From contig OZ014424.1 of the NCBI GenBank assembly GCA_963965975.1, positions 1,612,001-1,676,000 on the forward strand: 64,000 nucleotides of DNA, in the 5' to 3' direction. This document shows, in pieces, positions 1 to 14,195 of this stretch; position 1 is the stretch's first letter; every line of letters begins with the position of its first letter. Position numbers and translations under genes: made by a program. Source of the stretch: Xestospongia bergquistia. Its lineage: Eukaryota; Porifera; Demospongiae; Haplosclerida; Petrosiidae. A model generated the notes under the pieces. That model ran no database searches. It was not told the origin of the DNA and saw only the letters and a list, made by a program, of their open reading frames with translations.

Positions 1-262
1 TCAGCAAGAAGACCAAAGAGAGGGAATGAAAAAATATTAAACAATACCAAATATTTAAGAAAATATCATTATGTTTAACATGATCATCAAAGTAGCTAGC
101 AGCAAGAATATGAATCATTACAAAATTTTAGCATATATTAAGGTTTCTCAAAGAATTACTTACATGACACCATGAGAAGTAAGTTATTGGATCTTTCTTT
201 TTAAAACTTGATATCTTAATACTTCATTTACTTAAGGAGATTGTAATAAGTTCATAAAACAA
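1..262 (-). pseudogene. SLC15/POT-like transporter remnant (5' end), truncated by window edge
   Basis: The minus strand matches the first part of the transporter copy at 61719-63234 (its region about 63017-63280). The equivalent of the start codon reads ATA instead of ATG, a run of A's near position 29-37 shifts the frame, and extra bases interrupt the match near 145-165. It cannot encode protein as it stands. The match begins at base 1, so more of this copy may lie to the left. It is one of five broken transporter copies in the window. Confidence 0.75.
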
Positions 263-280
263 AATAGCAATTTCAATTCG

Positions 281-328
<48 letters not shown>
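281..328. repeat. (ATT)n microsatellite
   Basis: About 16 uninterrupted ATT/TTA units directly next to the transporter remnant. The stretch from 329 to 848 after it holds no gene I can support; it is the 3' flank of the Roco gene. Confidence 0.9.
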
Positions 329-848
329 ATAGTTTGATTTGATATTGAGCACACCTATAACAACCAGTCCTAAGAATATAATCTATATTGACAGCTTGAA
401 AAGTAAATGTATATTAATTACATTAAGTACTTTTGTTGAGATTTATTTAATTACAGCAACTTTTGGAGGACTAGTACCACAACCAAGTCTTCAACTTTAT
501 CATAATTATTCAATGAGTTATATATATTAATCAATATGTTTGCACTGGCTGACGTATGTCTCATTGGTATAGTAGTCATATGTGTTTATAAATAAAATTG
601 GCTGTAGTAATTATAATTAATGTTTATTAGCCTTACAGTTTAAATACACTATCATTGCCATTTATTTGTCTGGTGATTATTCTATCAACTTTATATTTTT
701 CAGAAATATTGACACAATCAGTTAGACAAAATTGTTAACATTGCACTGAGAAAATGTAAGATTGAAAGGACCAACATATAGTTTAAATGTAAGCCATGAA
801 AAAGACTCATAATTATATAGCAAAAATATGAAACTAACAGAAAATATA

Positions 849-3800
849 TCAAATTGCTGTTGTAGACTTGATATGCTGAACAATATCATTTTCATCCATT
901 TTCTTTAGAGCTTCAATAAGATGTGCTCTAGTAGCTTTTCCACCTTTAAGCCACTTCACTAACATGTCTTTACGAGATGGTCCAGGCTGGAAATAATTGG
1001 CAGCTTTGATTTCTTTTATGACAGCATCTCGAACACCTAGATGAACACCCAATATCTCCCACTCATTAATCTCCTTTACAATCATAACTAAAGCAGACAG
1101 GTGTTGCTCATCTAATAGAAAGAAATTATATTTTTAATATTAGAATAAACTACAACTAACTCAGTGGTCCATCTGGTATTGTTGAGCTAATTGGAATAAC
1201 ATCTAATTCTCCATCCACTGTAGTACACAAAAATGAATAAAAAAGGAAGTTCATTTTATTATATGCATTCATTAGAAGTAAAATGATAATGTAAATATTA
1301 TGTACAAACATAGTGGAAAACCATAAGTAACATTATGAAATTGTAATCCTATGTTAGACAATATAACTTTGTGCTACCTTACATTGTGAATTATTTGGCT
1401 CAAGTGAAAATCTCATAGGACTGGTATCTAGAAATGACACGTCAATGACAAAGACAATTTAAAATGTATATGTTATACCATTATTGTTATATGGACACTC
1501 ACCAATAAGCCAACAGGTTTGTCTTTCATTAGTTAACTGAATTGTAGGAAGCTTCTTCTCAACACTACATCTAACAGCTGGAGGATCTTCATCTAATGAC
1601 AGAATAACTGGATGTAACTTGTGATTACCCAATTGGTGTTGTTGTTGACAGGGTACTGTGACTTCAGCATTGAGTGTCCCTTTAGCATAGTCCAGTACAG
1701 CTTCGCAAGTTGAAATGGCTTGACAAATAACTTGACGAAGTTTGAAACAATTTTTTGTGAGTCCATTGTAATAGACCTCTATCCAGTAGAATTGATCAAC
1801 TAATAGTACTGAACCAAACAGATCTTCTGAATAAAGCAATACAGCATAACGAAGCTGTCTATAAGTGGGTGAGCAACTAATAAAAAATTTGGGACTTCTC
1901 TTTCTGCTAATAAGAGCTACAACACAGGCAGGAAATACACCCTAAAGAATAAATTCAATGTACATAAATAATATTAAATAATCAAGAAATTTTACCTGAG
2001 GTACTACACTGCCTTCAAATGCAATTATCATGGGATCACATGTTGTTGTAAACATAGCTATGTCTTCTTTTGTAGGCTGACAGGGAGGCAACACAACTGG
2101 AATAAAATAACGTTTTAGAGTGTCAGTTGTAGTAAGAGGTGCTATAATACAAAGGTAACGAAGCAATTCTAGAAAGTTCATTCTAGTAAACAGTGATGAA
2201 ATGAATGGAAGGCAAAGCTTATCAAGTAAAGTTACATCAAAAACTCCATCTTCACGAAGTACACGTTGAGTTTCAGGCTCCAAAGATTGATCATTTGGTA
2301 ATATCTCCTCCAATAAGTCCACAAATGAGAATTGTATTAGAGTTGTGAGCATATCTAGAAGATATTGTGGATCAGTAAATATAACATTGGGAAGGACTTC
2401 ATGAAAATATAGGAACAAAGTCATAGAATTAAGGTTGGTTACACACTGTATGACATCATCTTTTGTCATAGCAAAATTAGTTCCTATCTTACAGCAACGC
2501 TCTAAAGATATCATTCCATGATTTTGCTGTGATGCCTCTTCAGTTATTCTCATTTCAAAAAAATACCAACGTACTGGTATGGGGATGGTAAAATGACTAT
2601 CCTTTCGATGAGACATGATTCGCTGACGGAGTAAGGATGATACCTCCTCACGATTTCGACGACATAGATTATTAACAGGAATTATCAGTTCTGTATCATT
2701 ATAAAATATAAGGTGATCTCTAAACTCACTAAGAACAGAAAGAAGCTGTTCATTCTTAGTAGCTAAAGATTCTAAAGTGTTAAAAAGCCAATTTTTCCAC
2801 CCATTAAGTTCATCAAAATAAGTTCCTATGATGGCAAATAAGGGTTTGCTGCCAAGTGATATACTTTTGGAAGCAACTACAGAACGCACAAAATATTCTA
2901 TAAGCTGCAAATTGGTCATCTGTAATTCTTTAGGTTGATTGAGCACCTTTTCATTAATTGAATAAACAAACTTTGGCTTATCAGAAAGTCGTTCTGTTAG
3001 TTTTGTGCAAATTAAATAGACTGTATTTCCATGAAGAAATGCTCGTGATATATCAGCAAACTGTGGTTGACCACCACTATCGATTACATGGATCCATGTG
3101 GCCTTATGGAGCTGTTCTGTTTTCTTTCGTTTTGCAAGAAGATCAATGATTTCTTTAGAATGAGCATCATCACTGACATTGGGCTCAAAGTATATTTCTT
3201 CTTGTGATGCACTAAGAGGTTCCTCATCACTAGTGACAGATGCAGAACCATCATGATGTGAAAAGTTAAGTGAAGCATTGGGACAATCAACTTCTTCAAT
3301 TGCTGTAGAGCTGCTTTCTGATGAAACATCCACCTCTGATTTTGGTATGTCATTTTCCGATACAAAGTCAGGCAGTACATCATTTATTGAGTTGCCAGAC
3401 ACTGCAGCAGAAACATCAACAACATTTTCCTCTTCCAGAGACTTTGAAGTGGATACACTACTAGTCTTGGTTGATTTTGATGGCATACTCTTATCAACAG
3501 TTTTCTTTGGAGGGAGAGTCCCCTCATCATCTGATTTCGTTTCTAGAGCATGAATAGCATCAGATAACATTTTGTACAAGTCATGACTGGTAATTCTCTC
3601 CCAAATTTTCTCTTCATTTCGTCCAACAACTCTCTCAGTAGCACGAATTGGCCTAGTTGCTAATGCTGTGCTATTATGACCTTTTGGTGCTGGCCAGTTA
3701 AATAAGAGTGACTTTAAAGCTGTTTTACCAACACAAGGTGGTCCCATAAGGATCAGTCTTATATTAGTGATATAGACATTACCCTCATGGAGACCTTGTT

Positions 3801-6800
3801 TAAAAACACGACGTAGTTCTACAGGAAGGAAAAGAGCCCTTGATGCTAATACAAATATAATTTGTAGAGTGTAGAAAAGATAGTGGTATAGCTAATGATA
3901 TCAGTAGTAGGTTATAGTTGGTGGCCTTTTTGTTGAAAGCATAATATTTACATGCATAATTATGATTAATCAAAAAGAATTCAGTAATTTTTGCATATTA
4001 TATATGTGCATATGTCTCATTAAAGAAGAAGCAAAACCATTACACATGTAGAGGTATATATAGACACCTTTCTAATCCTTAGTGAACATACTTTTATCAG
4101 TTAGAAACTGCACAATATCTTGGTGACCTTTTTTTTCAGCAATATCAAAAGGTGTATAACCATTCTGTATACAAGGAAATAATCATTACAATGTATGCAA
4201 TTAAGTGAAGTTATACACATTGATGTGAAAGTAAGCAAACATGTCTGCTCAAATTCATTATGTTCAGCAACCAAATAAAATACAAACATGTCCTGTGGCT
4301 TAAAACAATTATCTTTGAGATTTTACTAAGCAGAAAAGTTTTCTAGTTCTGTATACACATTTCAGTTTGTCTAATTAATTTATCATATACTATAGTTGTA
4401 TAAGGTAACAGAATCTTGTGCATGGGTGTTGTGAATTTTCTTTGTGATATATTCAAAGATGGTCCATTCTTGAGGTCATGTAACAAATTAGCCATTAAAA
4501 ATGATCTCTTTTCTATTTAATACCCATTGTTGTTTCAAGAATATATTTAAGATATGATACTAACTTTATCTTTAACATCAAGATCAGCGTGACATTCTTC
4601 AGTCAGTAAAGTCACCATTTGTACTTGGCCTCTCTTTGCAGCCAAATGAAGTGCTGTTTGTTGATACTAATTAGGAAGAGATAGATATCATAACATCTGT
4701 ACACAAAAATAAAATTAATATTATATAAATAAATGGTATATATATATTTTATATTGATAGGGCACTAGAGTTTTGATAATGATAAGAGTCAAGAGTTGTC
4801 TGAAGTTTGGCTCTATTAAGAAGCACTTTCTAGTCTGGAATATTAGAAAATTAATCAGCCTTTCTTATTACTCCTCACTGTATATGTAATTAATTTAAAA
4901 TTCCACAAAGGAGCCTAAGAATTAAATGATTTAATTAACACTGTTAGAAGATGCTCAAGAAATCATTTTATTAGTATGCCTGTCCACAGCTAATGGTTTA
5001 GTCATATTCATGTACCAACTTCCATTGTTCCAAAAGCTAAGATTTTTATATTTAAAGTGAAATGAAATAGTATCTTGTAATTTGCTCTCTACATAAGTGA
5101 AATATCAACTTACTATATTATGTAGACACCAGTTTGCTCCTTTCTTAAGTAGAAGAGTTGCCACAGAGCAGTGTCCTTTCATAGATGATAACATAAATGG
5201 TGTATTACCAAACTAGAGTATAAAGAGCCAATCCTCAAATATGTGATATATACGTGTGTGTAATTCTGTTGCTTAGATGTTGTCTTTTGTTTGTAATGCG
5301 TTACACGACAAATCGAGGCCCCAGATCAATTATTATGATTACATTATGTATAATAACGTTTTTGTCATTCACTTGTGTTAATAAAACTGTCTTATATCTG
5401 CAAAATACTCTATTGCAACGTAAGCAACAAATAAGTGAACAAATTGTCAGTTTCCATGTATACATCTGTAAATATGTAAGAGTGACTATAATATAATTCA
5501 AATTGGAAAAGACATTCATGTTTGGATGTAACATTTTAAATTTTGAAGAACATTTCATACCTTGGTAGAAGCATCAATATTTGCACCATAACTAGTCAAA
5601 AGCTCCACAATATCAGCATGCCCATTACAGGAAGCAAAATGCAGTGCAGTCCAATCACTCTGTAATAAAAACATCAATTTTAAGACATAATAGGTAAGTA
5701 TAAAAATGATGGTGTTTAAAGATATTTAGATTATGTAAAAGTTATGATTCATTCAAGTTGGTTTGCAGACTGTTACTTGATAACTCAGTTTAACTATTAT
5801 ATCACATCCCAACATGTTAATCATGATTCTACAAGCAAATAAATTAGGGATGATGAAGAAATTTTAAACAAGCCCAAATCAGTAACAGCACTCTGAACAT
5901 TCATGTTACAGTAACCACAAAATCAAGATGGATTGATGTTAAAGTTAGGAATTTTGTTTAACACAAAATGGAATATTCGAATATAAATATAGCATTGATT
6001 TTGTACTATGTGACCTCCATGTAGGAATGTTAATACTGCATTCCTATTATGGTTTTAGTTTCAGGTATTTTACCACCATTCCTTCTTTTTAAATTATTTT
6101 TAGAAATTATTTACTTGTTTGGTTTGTTTTTTATAAAATAATTTTAGGTAATAGAAGACAAGTCATTTGAAGAGTTATTTGAGTCTAACATGCAAGATGC
6201 TGGACAGTTAATTGATAGTATTACTGTCATCAAGTGTATGGAATTAAATATTTATGTGTGTGGGTGTTTGTTCGAGAAAAATCTACATGTAATCAAGCCA
6301 AAAATGGCTAGATTCAGCTCTTAATGTAGTGTGAGCATACCTTTTTTGATTGATAGAAGGCAAACCAAACCCAACCTTCTTAAGAAATGAAAAAATCTCA
6401 GTTCGACCTCACTTAGAATAATATCATGGATGAATAAAAGTAAGGCAGATGGTATTTGTCCAGAAGGATGTCTATACTTTGTTGCATATTATGATGCTGA
6501 CACCATACCTTTCTTTTCATGGGTATAAAGTTGATGGTGTGGTACCTCAGTTTCCAATTTGGAAGAACAATACACACAGAAAATGAGAAGAACTCATTGT
6601 CTACATGGCAACTGTAATAACAATTTATAACCACTGTGTAAACATTGTGGTAGTGCAATAAATTCCACTCATTCCAATGAGGAGTTTGCTTCTAGACCCT
6701 CCTCCATCTGTAAGATTATAAAAAAGGAGGAGGAGCTAACTATCTACACTAGACTCCCACATGAGAGCTATACCTGGTATTTTAATCAATCATGTGGAGT

Positions 6801-8856
6801 TGCATGCTCCTTCCTTCTTCTTGCTTTATCTCATTATGTGTTCTTGAATAGACTTATCAACCTCATTTTAAGTAATCTGATACTACTAACATGGTAGTGG
6901 TGTATTCATGTATATAGGTAGGTAGTCAAAATTGAATTTTACATGACGCTTTGTTCACTTATAAAGGTATTATTCACTAGTGTACTCTATGTTGGTAAAT
7001 TACATAAACAAGGAACTCACTTTATTTAGTGCTCTAAAGTCTGCTCCTTTTTCTAGTAGAATTTTAGCTACAGAGTAGTGTCCATTCATGCATGATAACA
7101 TTAATGGTGTTTTACCAAACTAGAGGGTGAATGATATTAACAATTTCAATAGAGAAAACTACATGTACGTAAAACTGCCTCTGGCTATCATTGACATATT
7201 TACTCTATTTTTGTTTGTCCATGTCTATTAATGACATCTCTAGATATATTTGTTCCATACTTATTTCAATATGATAATGTCACAGAAATACACTGAATTT
7301 CAAAGACTGAAGAGCTGACAGAAGATATGAAGAGACTACAGAAAGCTCAAGCTTGACGACTCACACTGATAACATGGCTCAGGATGCCAGGCAGTCCTAA
7401 AATCATTTTCACATGATATATCTTTTTATATAACAGTATGCATATTTTCGTATTGTTTTATTTTATTGTTGTGTGTGACAATTTAAAGCTACAAATAAAA
7501 TTTAACACTGATTTCAACCTGCTCATGACAAACAATGAATTTTAAGTAAGCTTCACTAAGCATATGTGATATAGTATAAATAGAAAATTACTTATTAGCA
7601 TGATAACAGAAATGGAAAGAAAACAGATCCTTAAACAGAGTTTCAAAGTGTTTCAGTAGAATAAAATTATGTTAAATGTCCTAACCCAAAGCTGTAATAA
7701 AGTTTACACAATTTATTATGCATTCATCAAAATTAATTATATGAAATGGATTCTAATATCTTCTGCATATTTAAAACTATGATCTTAATCATGAAAGTTA
7801 ATTAAAGCCACTAGTACTAGTCATTCCCAATTCAAAATGCTTATGATTGTTCGCTATGTGGATTCGCATTTGCTTGACATGGATTTATTTTATTTATTGC
7901 TTCAAAAGTCACATATAACAATAGAATAAAATGATGTAAAGTATGTGCATCACTTTGATACAAACATACATGGTCTGATTAGCTTGACCTTATATTAATG
8001 TTGTTTGATGCAGAATATCATGATGTTGATGACTTATTAAGTCAATTTGTTAATGACAATCAATTAAGAAGCCCTGTGTGCAAGTATAGCTGATTAATTG
8101 AAACTTGTAAGCTGCATATCTATGTAATGTTTGTTGCCTGGTTTCCTACTTTATCCTAATCTAATTGAACATTAGGTTATAAAAAGATTGACTTACAAAA
8201 GCTGTAGCATTAATGAATGCCCCTTTTTGAAGAGCATCTTGAACATTTGATACTATTCCATTTTGAGCAGATACAATAAGATAGTCATTCTATAAGGAAA
8301 CAAAACTGTGAACTAATATTGAGAAAGAGACCTGAATGTCTGGGTAAGAAAGTGTTGACAATATTCAAATTAAAAATTCACCAAACAAATAAACGATTAA
8401 TGACAAATGTTTAATAGTCAATATGAATATCTTGATCAGTCCTTTAAATAATAAAAAAATAAAATTAAGAGCTCTATTTATAATGCTAACGTGTAAACTA
8501 ATATTGTCTCCTTGTAGAGTAAAGAATGTCTAAAATGATATGCAATGTCACAATATTTCGGTTGTAAACAAGACTTGGTAGAAGGTATATATATGTTTAC
8601 ATTTATTGCTAGATAATATTGATACTGATTTTGTGAATAGTTACACAAAGCTTGGGGGAAACTTAAACAAATTCAGAAGAAGTTCACCTTTTCACCTATA
8701 CAGCCACACCTACAATCATTCCTATTGTATACGTACACGTATATACCAAACATTTGTGGGGGTTTCTTTATAGTCAAGTTAATTAATCAAGTAGGCAATT
8801 ACACAAACTATTGAAAGAATTAAAGTACATTTACTTACTAGTTTCTCTTTTTCCAT
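849..8856 (-). CDS. Ankyrin-Roc-COR-Death protein (DAPK/Roco-like), 11 exons, about 1,063 aa
   Basis: Exons on the minus strand: 8856-8839, 8289-8197, 7119-7021, 5659-5561, 5212-5114, 4666-4565, 4164-4092, 3845-1996, 1941-1503, 1217-1161, 1111-849; all junctions are GT-AG and in phase, total 3,192 nt. It starts MEKEKL. Exons 2-7 each hold one ankyrin repeat (aa 7-195), with phase-0 cassettes of 93-102 nt for exons 2-6. The big exon has a Roc GTPase with P-loop GPPCVGKT (about aa 229), G3 DSGGQ (about 448) and a THxD-like G4, GTYFDE (about 534). A COR-type region (IPVRWYFFE to YFIPVVLPP, about 570-810) follows, and a Death domain (about 980-1055) ends the protein. Roughly 200 Ser/Glu-rich residues separate the P-loop from G3, which is unusual. 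DAPK1 has the same order but carries an N-terminal kinase, which is absent here. Likely a cytosolic signalling or cell-death scaffold. The domain calls are firm; the function is inferred. Confidence 0.88.
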
Positions 8857-9949
8857 CTTTAATTGCCACACCTCTTAAAATAAAAATTAATTAATAGATT
8901 ACATTAATAGTAATTTGACCTTTCGTCTAGCAACTTTATCAAAACTATATCAACTTTATCAAGACTGTGAAGAAGAAATTTAAGTGTGATTTCTTTCAAG
9001 TGAGCTCTTATAGAAGGTGTTCAGTTAAGTCTTACCCCCAGACGGATATAAAGTAACTATATCAAAAAAATAATATTCTATCATTAGCTAGTTCTGACTT
9101 TCTGCTCTTTCAAGGGCTACAAATCCATCTAAGATGATAGAAAGTAATAACAAGGCCACTACACTTGAATAGCGGAGCTATTTTTTGTTGTTATAAAAAT
9201 TGATTCTACAATTCCACAATTGCACAATCAAATAATGTCAGAGAATAGAGCAATGTGTTTGGTTAATGATGCATAGAAATAGCACTTCCTCATAGAGTGT
9301 ATAAGTGTAGGCGACAAGTTATATATATGTGTGTGTGCTGTATTTCAATAAATACTTGCCTTGGGAGCCTTGCATAACTGAATACCTGACTCGTATTAAG
9401 TCTGGACCTGGCATGTAAGGCCTGCTCTGGGGTATGGATTGAATTATGCTCGAACTTTAGAATATGCCACAGTTTCCTGTGTACTGGCTACTGTATCATT
9501 TTAATGTAATATTGTATGTGATGTGACTTTGAAGATAACAAATAAAATATGAAGCTTCTAGCCTAGGTTCGTACTCTCTCTGCTAGCCATTCCTACAGAG
9601 TCAAGTTGATCTGTAGCAGTTTTCCCATTTACAATGCAATGTTTTTCTATTATTCCTTTGAAAATTAGTTATATTGTCTTTAAAATTGTTTCTAAAGGAA
9701 TCCATGAAATGTGGCTGAAGTAAATGAGCTGGATAAAACTTCTTTAAATGCAACTATTGTCCAGAAAACAAATTGCAAACAGTGTAACATTTGCTTGTCA
9801 GATTAAGTGTGGCTCTAAATAATTAATATTCACTATAGCTACAATGGATAATACTATACACTCTACAATTGTAGCTTGATTTGATTATAATAGCTATAGA
9901 AATGACAATATTTCTATATAGTTTATAGGACACTCTACCGGAGATCATC
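8857..9949. promoter_or_regulatory. Divergent intergenic region between the Roco gene and the RNF213-like gene
   Basis: This 1.1-kb gap separates two start codons that point away from each other (8856 minus, 9950 plus), so promoters of both genes must lie here unless an upstream non-coding exon exists. I see no convincing TATA box, initiator or open reading frame. A short TG-rich run is present near 9326-9340. Confidence 0.5.
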
Positions 9950-12900
9950 ATGTCTGGTGAGACCACCCAGCAAGAGCTGGTGTGGATGTCTCCTGAGGAA
10001 TATGAGAGTTCAGTTGGAGGTCAAGAAGATATTCAACTTGAAGATGCAAATCATACCAAGTTACCCAGATTAGGCCTACCAGCTATCCTAATTGAAAATG
10101 GTACATTCTAATTGTTTATTTCACATAATAATATTGGTCATTTAATGTCTAACATTATAATCTCTGTTATTAGGTATTCAGTTGAAACATAAAGGGGAAG
10201 CTCTGCCGTTTACTTTCTTCACTTACTGCCCTGGTCCTATGATTGATAACCCCATTAGAGTGGACTGGAAAATACTCTCTCAAAAGGCTATAGTTGGCCA
10301 CCACATTCACTGCTATCAGCTTGAACCTCGACAGAACTTACCTTTGATAATTAATCAGTGTAATATTGAGTATACACGAGCTTTGATTCTTATTACACCT
10401 GATGAATCCTTCCTTCTCTCTCGTGACTTTCAGTGGGAGGGAATGATTGCACCTCCATTTCCAGTTTGTGTCATAAATCAAGAACAAGGCCAGAAGTTAT
10501 TGGAAATTATTTGTCAAAATGAAATTGGAGATGTGATGGCTCGTGTAATTAGCTCTAGTGTCACTCAAGAGGAAGCTATGAGAGGAAAATCACCTTCACC
10601 AGAAAAGTTATCACTAACTTTAGAACAGGCAAAGGGTATGACACATAGTATACTTATTTAAACTTGTGTTGTGGTGCTTTTAGAGCAACTATGATCTCAT
10701 AGTGCTTTGTATGGTCATGTTTCTGCACCTTTAATTTCTAATTTGTCAACTATGAAACTATATACTATACTTATTGCACCTACAAAACTTAATGTTATCT
10801 TATGTTTAGGTAAGCAAAGGCGAGTTCCGCAATTGTTACATTATCCCAAGCATTATCTTGAGAAGAAATTAATAGAAATTATGACCTCGCCAACAACTGG
10901 TCCTTTTTGTGTCTCAGAAAATCGGGACCTTTTCCAGCAAGTCATGGAGGAGTTTTATAATTATGAATGTGCTGTAAGTCGAGAGCACTTTGCTATAGAT
11001 TGTCTAGTATCATGACAATGGTTATGTTGATCTAACTTTGTAAATGGCTAGTTTTTCTGAGTTCTCATTTTACAGATAGATGATGTAAGTCTTTTATTAC
11101 TTTTGAATGTAGAGAAAGCTTGAACAGCAGGAAAGTATTAAAGCATGAACCTATTTTTTAAATCCATGGCACACTGTGCATGCCAGGTAGACCTATAATT
11201 GTTTTAAACCATGTTATATATGTGTATATAATATTATTAATAATTATTATTAATTTATTTAATTATTAGTTAATTAATTTATTATTATTAATTATATAAT
11301 CTATTATTGTATTTCTTTTTACTCTGTAGGCTAAAACCAAACCACACAGTTCTTCAGCTAATAGACGAGTGTTTCAGAAATTGATAAAGTTTATTGATCA
11401 AGATGGTGTGTTCAAAAAAGATGCTCCTTTCTATGTCCTCTTAGTATACAGAGTTTTCAGGTAATTGGATCTGTATTTAATAATTATATTATATTATGTT
11501 GCTAGATATCAACAAGTTTATCTCTGTGAAGAACATAACCAATTTATTCACAAGTGTATTATGAAATTTGAAGAGATGATTGCAAACAAGATTCTTGTAC
11601 CAGTTATGAAATTCATTGACAAGTAACTACATTTTACTGTGAGACTACGTCAATAACTTTCTCCTCTAGTGGTGACTTTCTAATACAGTATAATGACGAC
11701 TCTGCTGATACTAGTGTTTTCCATTTATTGGATAGAGCTTGTATTGTTCTCATGAAAGAATCTGTGAAAATGAAGTCACGAGTACACCAAGGAGCACCTC
11801 CTCATCAATCTCTATTTTGCAAGATGATGTGGTGTAAGTAGTTAAGTTGTATACAATATTCCAAGGCAGTCCTTTAATTATTTTGGGTCATGTATTTATG
11901 TATACATGTAAATCCATTTAATATTTTCTGTAGCATGTGATTATGAAACAACAAATAAAGTTGTACTACATATTTACACTGCTTACACACATTGCCAACC
12001 TTGAAAACATTTTTTTTATCTGCTGTATTAGTCATAAATAATTGTTCTTTGATGCTTGAGTATGCTTCGATGCTTGAGTGTACCTTTAACTTCTATATTT
12101 CATCAGTAGTTGTTTGAGTGTCTGCTGCTTTTAATAACCCTTTATCATTAACAGTAATAGGAAAACCTTTCTACAATTATAGTCCTTTTTTGTATGCCCT
12201 CTGATTTCAATTTTGTGATTACAATAACAACAATTGGTTGTTGTCACTAGGCAACTAACAGGAAAAGGGCTTAGATCTGGTATATAGCACATTATATTTT
12301 TATAAAAACACATGTCAGCTTCCTTCTACAACAACTATATATCTACTTCATGATGTTAATAGCTTACCATCCTTTTAGTAACTGTGAGTCTAAAGTTCAA
12401 ATCTGTTTGTGGTGCTCAAGATGGTACCAAGACTTGGTATGACCATCTGACAAAGGTAAGATAACAACGACAGCTACTGTGAACACTACTTTGTTGTAGG
12501 AACCAGGAAATCATTATTTAGATAATCAATCTGTTGAGGAATTTGTCTCTGCTCTTAATCTTGGTCAAGAGCTCAAACTTCCGGTTGAAGCAGTTTTTGG
12601 TATTGAAGAGATGAGTTCATTGTTAGCATCTGGAGAAATTGTCCGCCCCTTCTGCCAGTTAAGGTAAGATTGTACAGTTTGTATCTTTAATTTCATGTTT
12701 ATGTTCCAGTAATTTCTTGAAGAAGGTGGAGCCAAATCTTCATGTAGCTGAAGACTTTTTAAAGCATATTATTGTTCGTCTTAGAGAACCATATCGTGTT
12801 TGTTTAGAGCCTGCAACAAAGAAACTGGAGCATATCAGTACCTATGGCAACCTCCTTGGAGCTATACAAGAGGTGACTAAGAAAACCAAGTTGTCATTAA

Positions 12901-13484
12901 TAAATTGTGTTGTTTCTATATAGGGTTTAACATTTTTAGACACTGTTCATGACGTGTGGTTGGCTAAGAACTGGCAACATCCTTCCTTTGATGCTGAGAT
13001 GCTGAAGTGGGTGCTACTTCTTTTGGGTGCTGTTGATGTGACTACTGATAAGACTCCGTCCTATTTGAAGGAGTTTATTTCTCAAGTGAATCATTTTGTT
13101 TGTTCACAGTACCATAAGGAGATTACACAACAGGTACATGTACATACTATAAGTAAGTTTAATTGTTTTGTTTAGGTTATTGCTGAAGTGAAGAAAAACT
13201 TCAACCATCTGAGTATCCTCAAATTTTCAAGATTGTTCAAGTCATTTTATATCTGGCCATTGGAGGTGAACTTTTTAACTGTTAACTCTGCCACTTTTAC
13301 TTACTAATAACATATCATTGGACATAATATTGGTTGTGGAAGTATTTTGCATATTCTGTTATGGTATGTATTTTCATTGACAGGTTGCTAAAGAATATTT
13401 GTTTAATTTCGGTCAGAAAATACCAGCTAGAGCCAATGTTAATGATAAACTAATTGTTGAGTTCATCACAGAGATTGTAGAAAG
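9950..13484 (+). other. RNF213-like gene: N-terminal segment, exons 1-12, with a PA-like stretch in exon 2
   Basis: Exons: 9950-10100, 10174-10635, 10810-10973, 11330-11460, 11506-11622, 11670-11833, 12379-12455, 12500-12663, 12710-12872, 12924-13133, 13176-13265, 13384-13484. The ATG follows an in-frame-plausible context and gives MSGETTQQELVW. Exon 2 contains an alternating hydrophobic pattern ending FPVCVINQEQGQKLLEII. This resembles the last strand-helix of protease-associated (PA) domains, but only that end is convincing, so I treat it as a suggestion. The remainder is helical and not assignable by eye; by position it corresponds to the N-arm and linker of RNF213. Introns 6 (11834-12378) and 12 (13485-13880) hold nothing recognisable. 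Confidence 0.7.
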
Positions 13485-14143
13485 GTTAGTATATATACCA
13501 ATTGAGGAATGGGTTGTTAATGTCTTTAGCAATATGACAAAATCTTATGTTGTACCTTTATGTACAGATAGAATAGCATAGAAAAGTGTTAGGAAATTAT
13601 GAAGGAACTACAAAATTAATAGATGGGAACAAGTACTGTCTTTAGACACAGATGCTAACCTTTTGTGATAGGATTCCTCCACATCTTGATTCCACATCTA
13701 TCTTGTTTGCATTTCTGTTAATCCATCTTGTAGTCTTGATAAGTCTCATTTAGTACTAATTTTGTCTTTGAAGCTATTAAATGATTTGAATACTAAAGTT
13801 GGCTGCTAAATTAATTAGCTTGAATTAGTAATTAATTATGAGGCAGCATTTTTTGACGTGTTCTTATGTTTTGCATATAGATTTGCTGGAGCTGAGAACC
13901 ATAACTTTATATTTGAGTTCTTCACTTATATGGGTGAGCATTATTTGGGAGAGAGACGACCAAAAGAATTTGTTTTTCACCTACTGAGCATGAACATTCC
14001 TGGATTGTTTGCTATAGAGCCTAGTAGAAATAAACATATTGCTCAAAGTGTGCCTGTTTGTTTCAAAATAATGCTGAGAGACTATATTCAGAGAAACAGA
14101 CTCACAAACTCAGTCGTTGGTCATGTCACTGCTATATGGGTGA

Positions 14144-14195
<52 letters not shown>

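Noticed and set aside
5254-6658. Several 80-90 codon open frames between the Roco ankyrin exons
   Set aside because: They lie in introns, have no domain or paralogue, and the AT-rich context produces such frames by chance.
849-8856. Calling the minus-strand gene DAPK1
   Set aside because: The ankyrin-Roc-COR-Death order matches, but there is no kinase domain before the ankyrin repeats and the start codon leaves no room for one.
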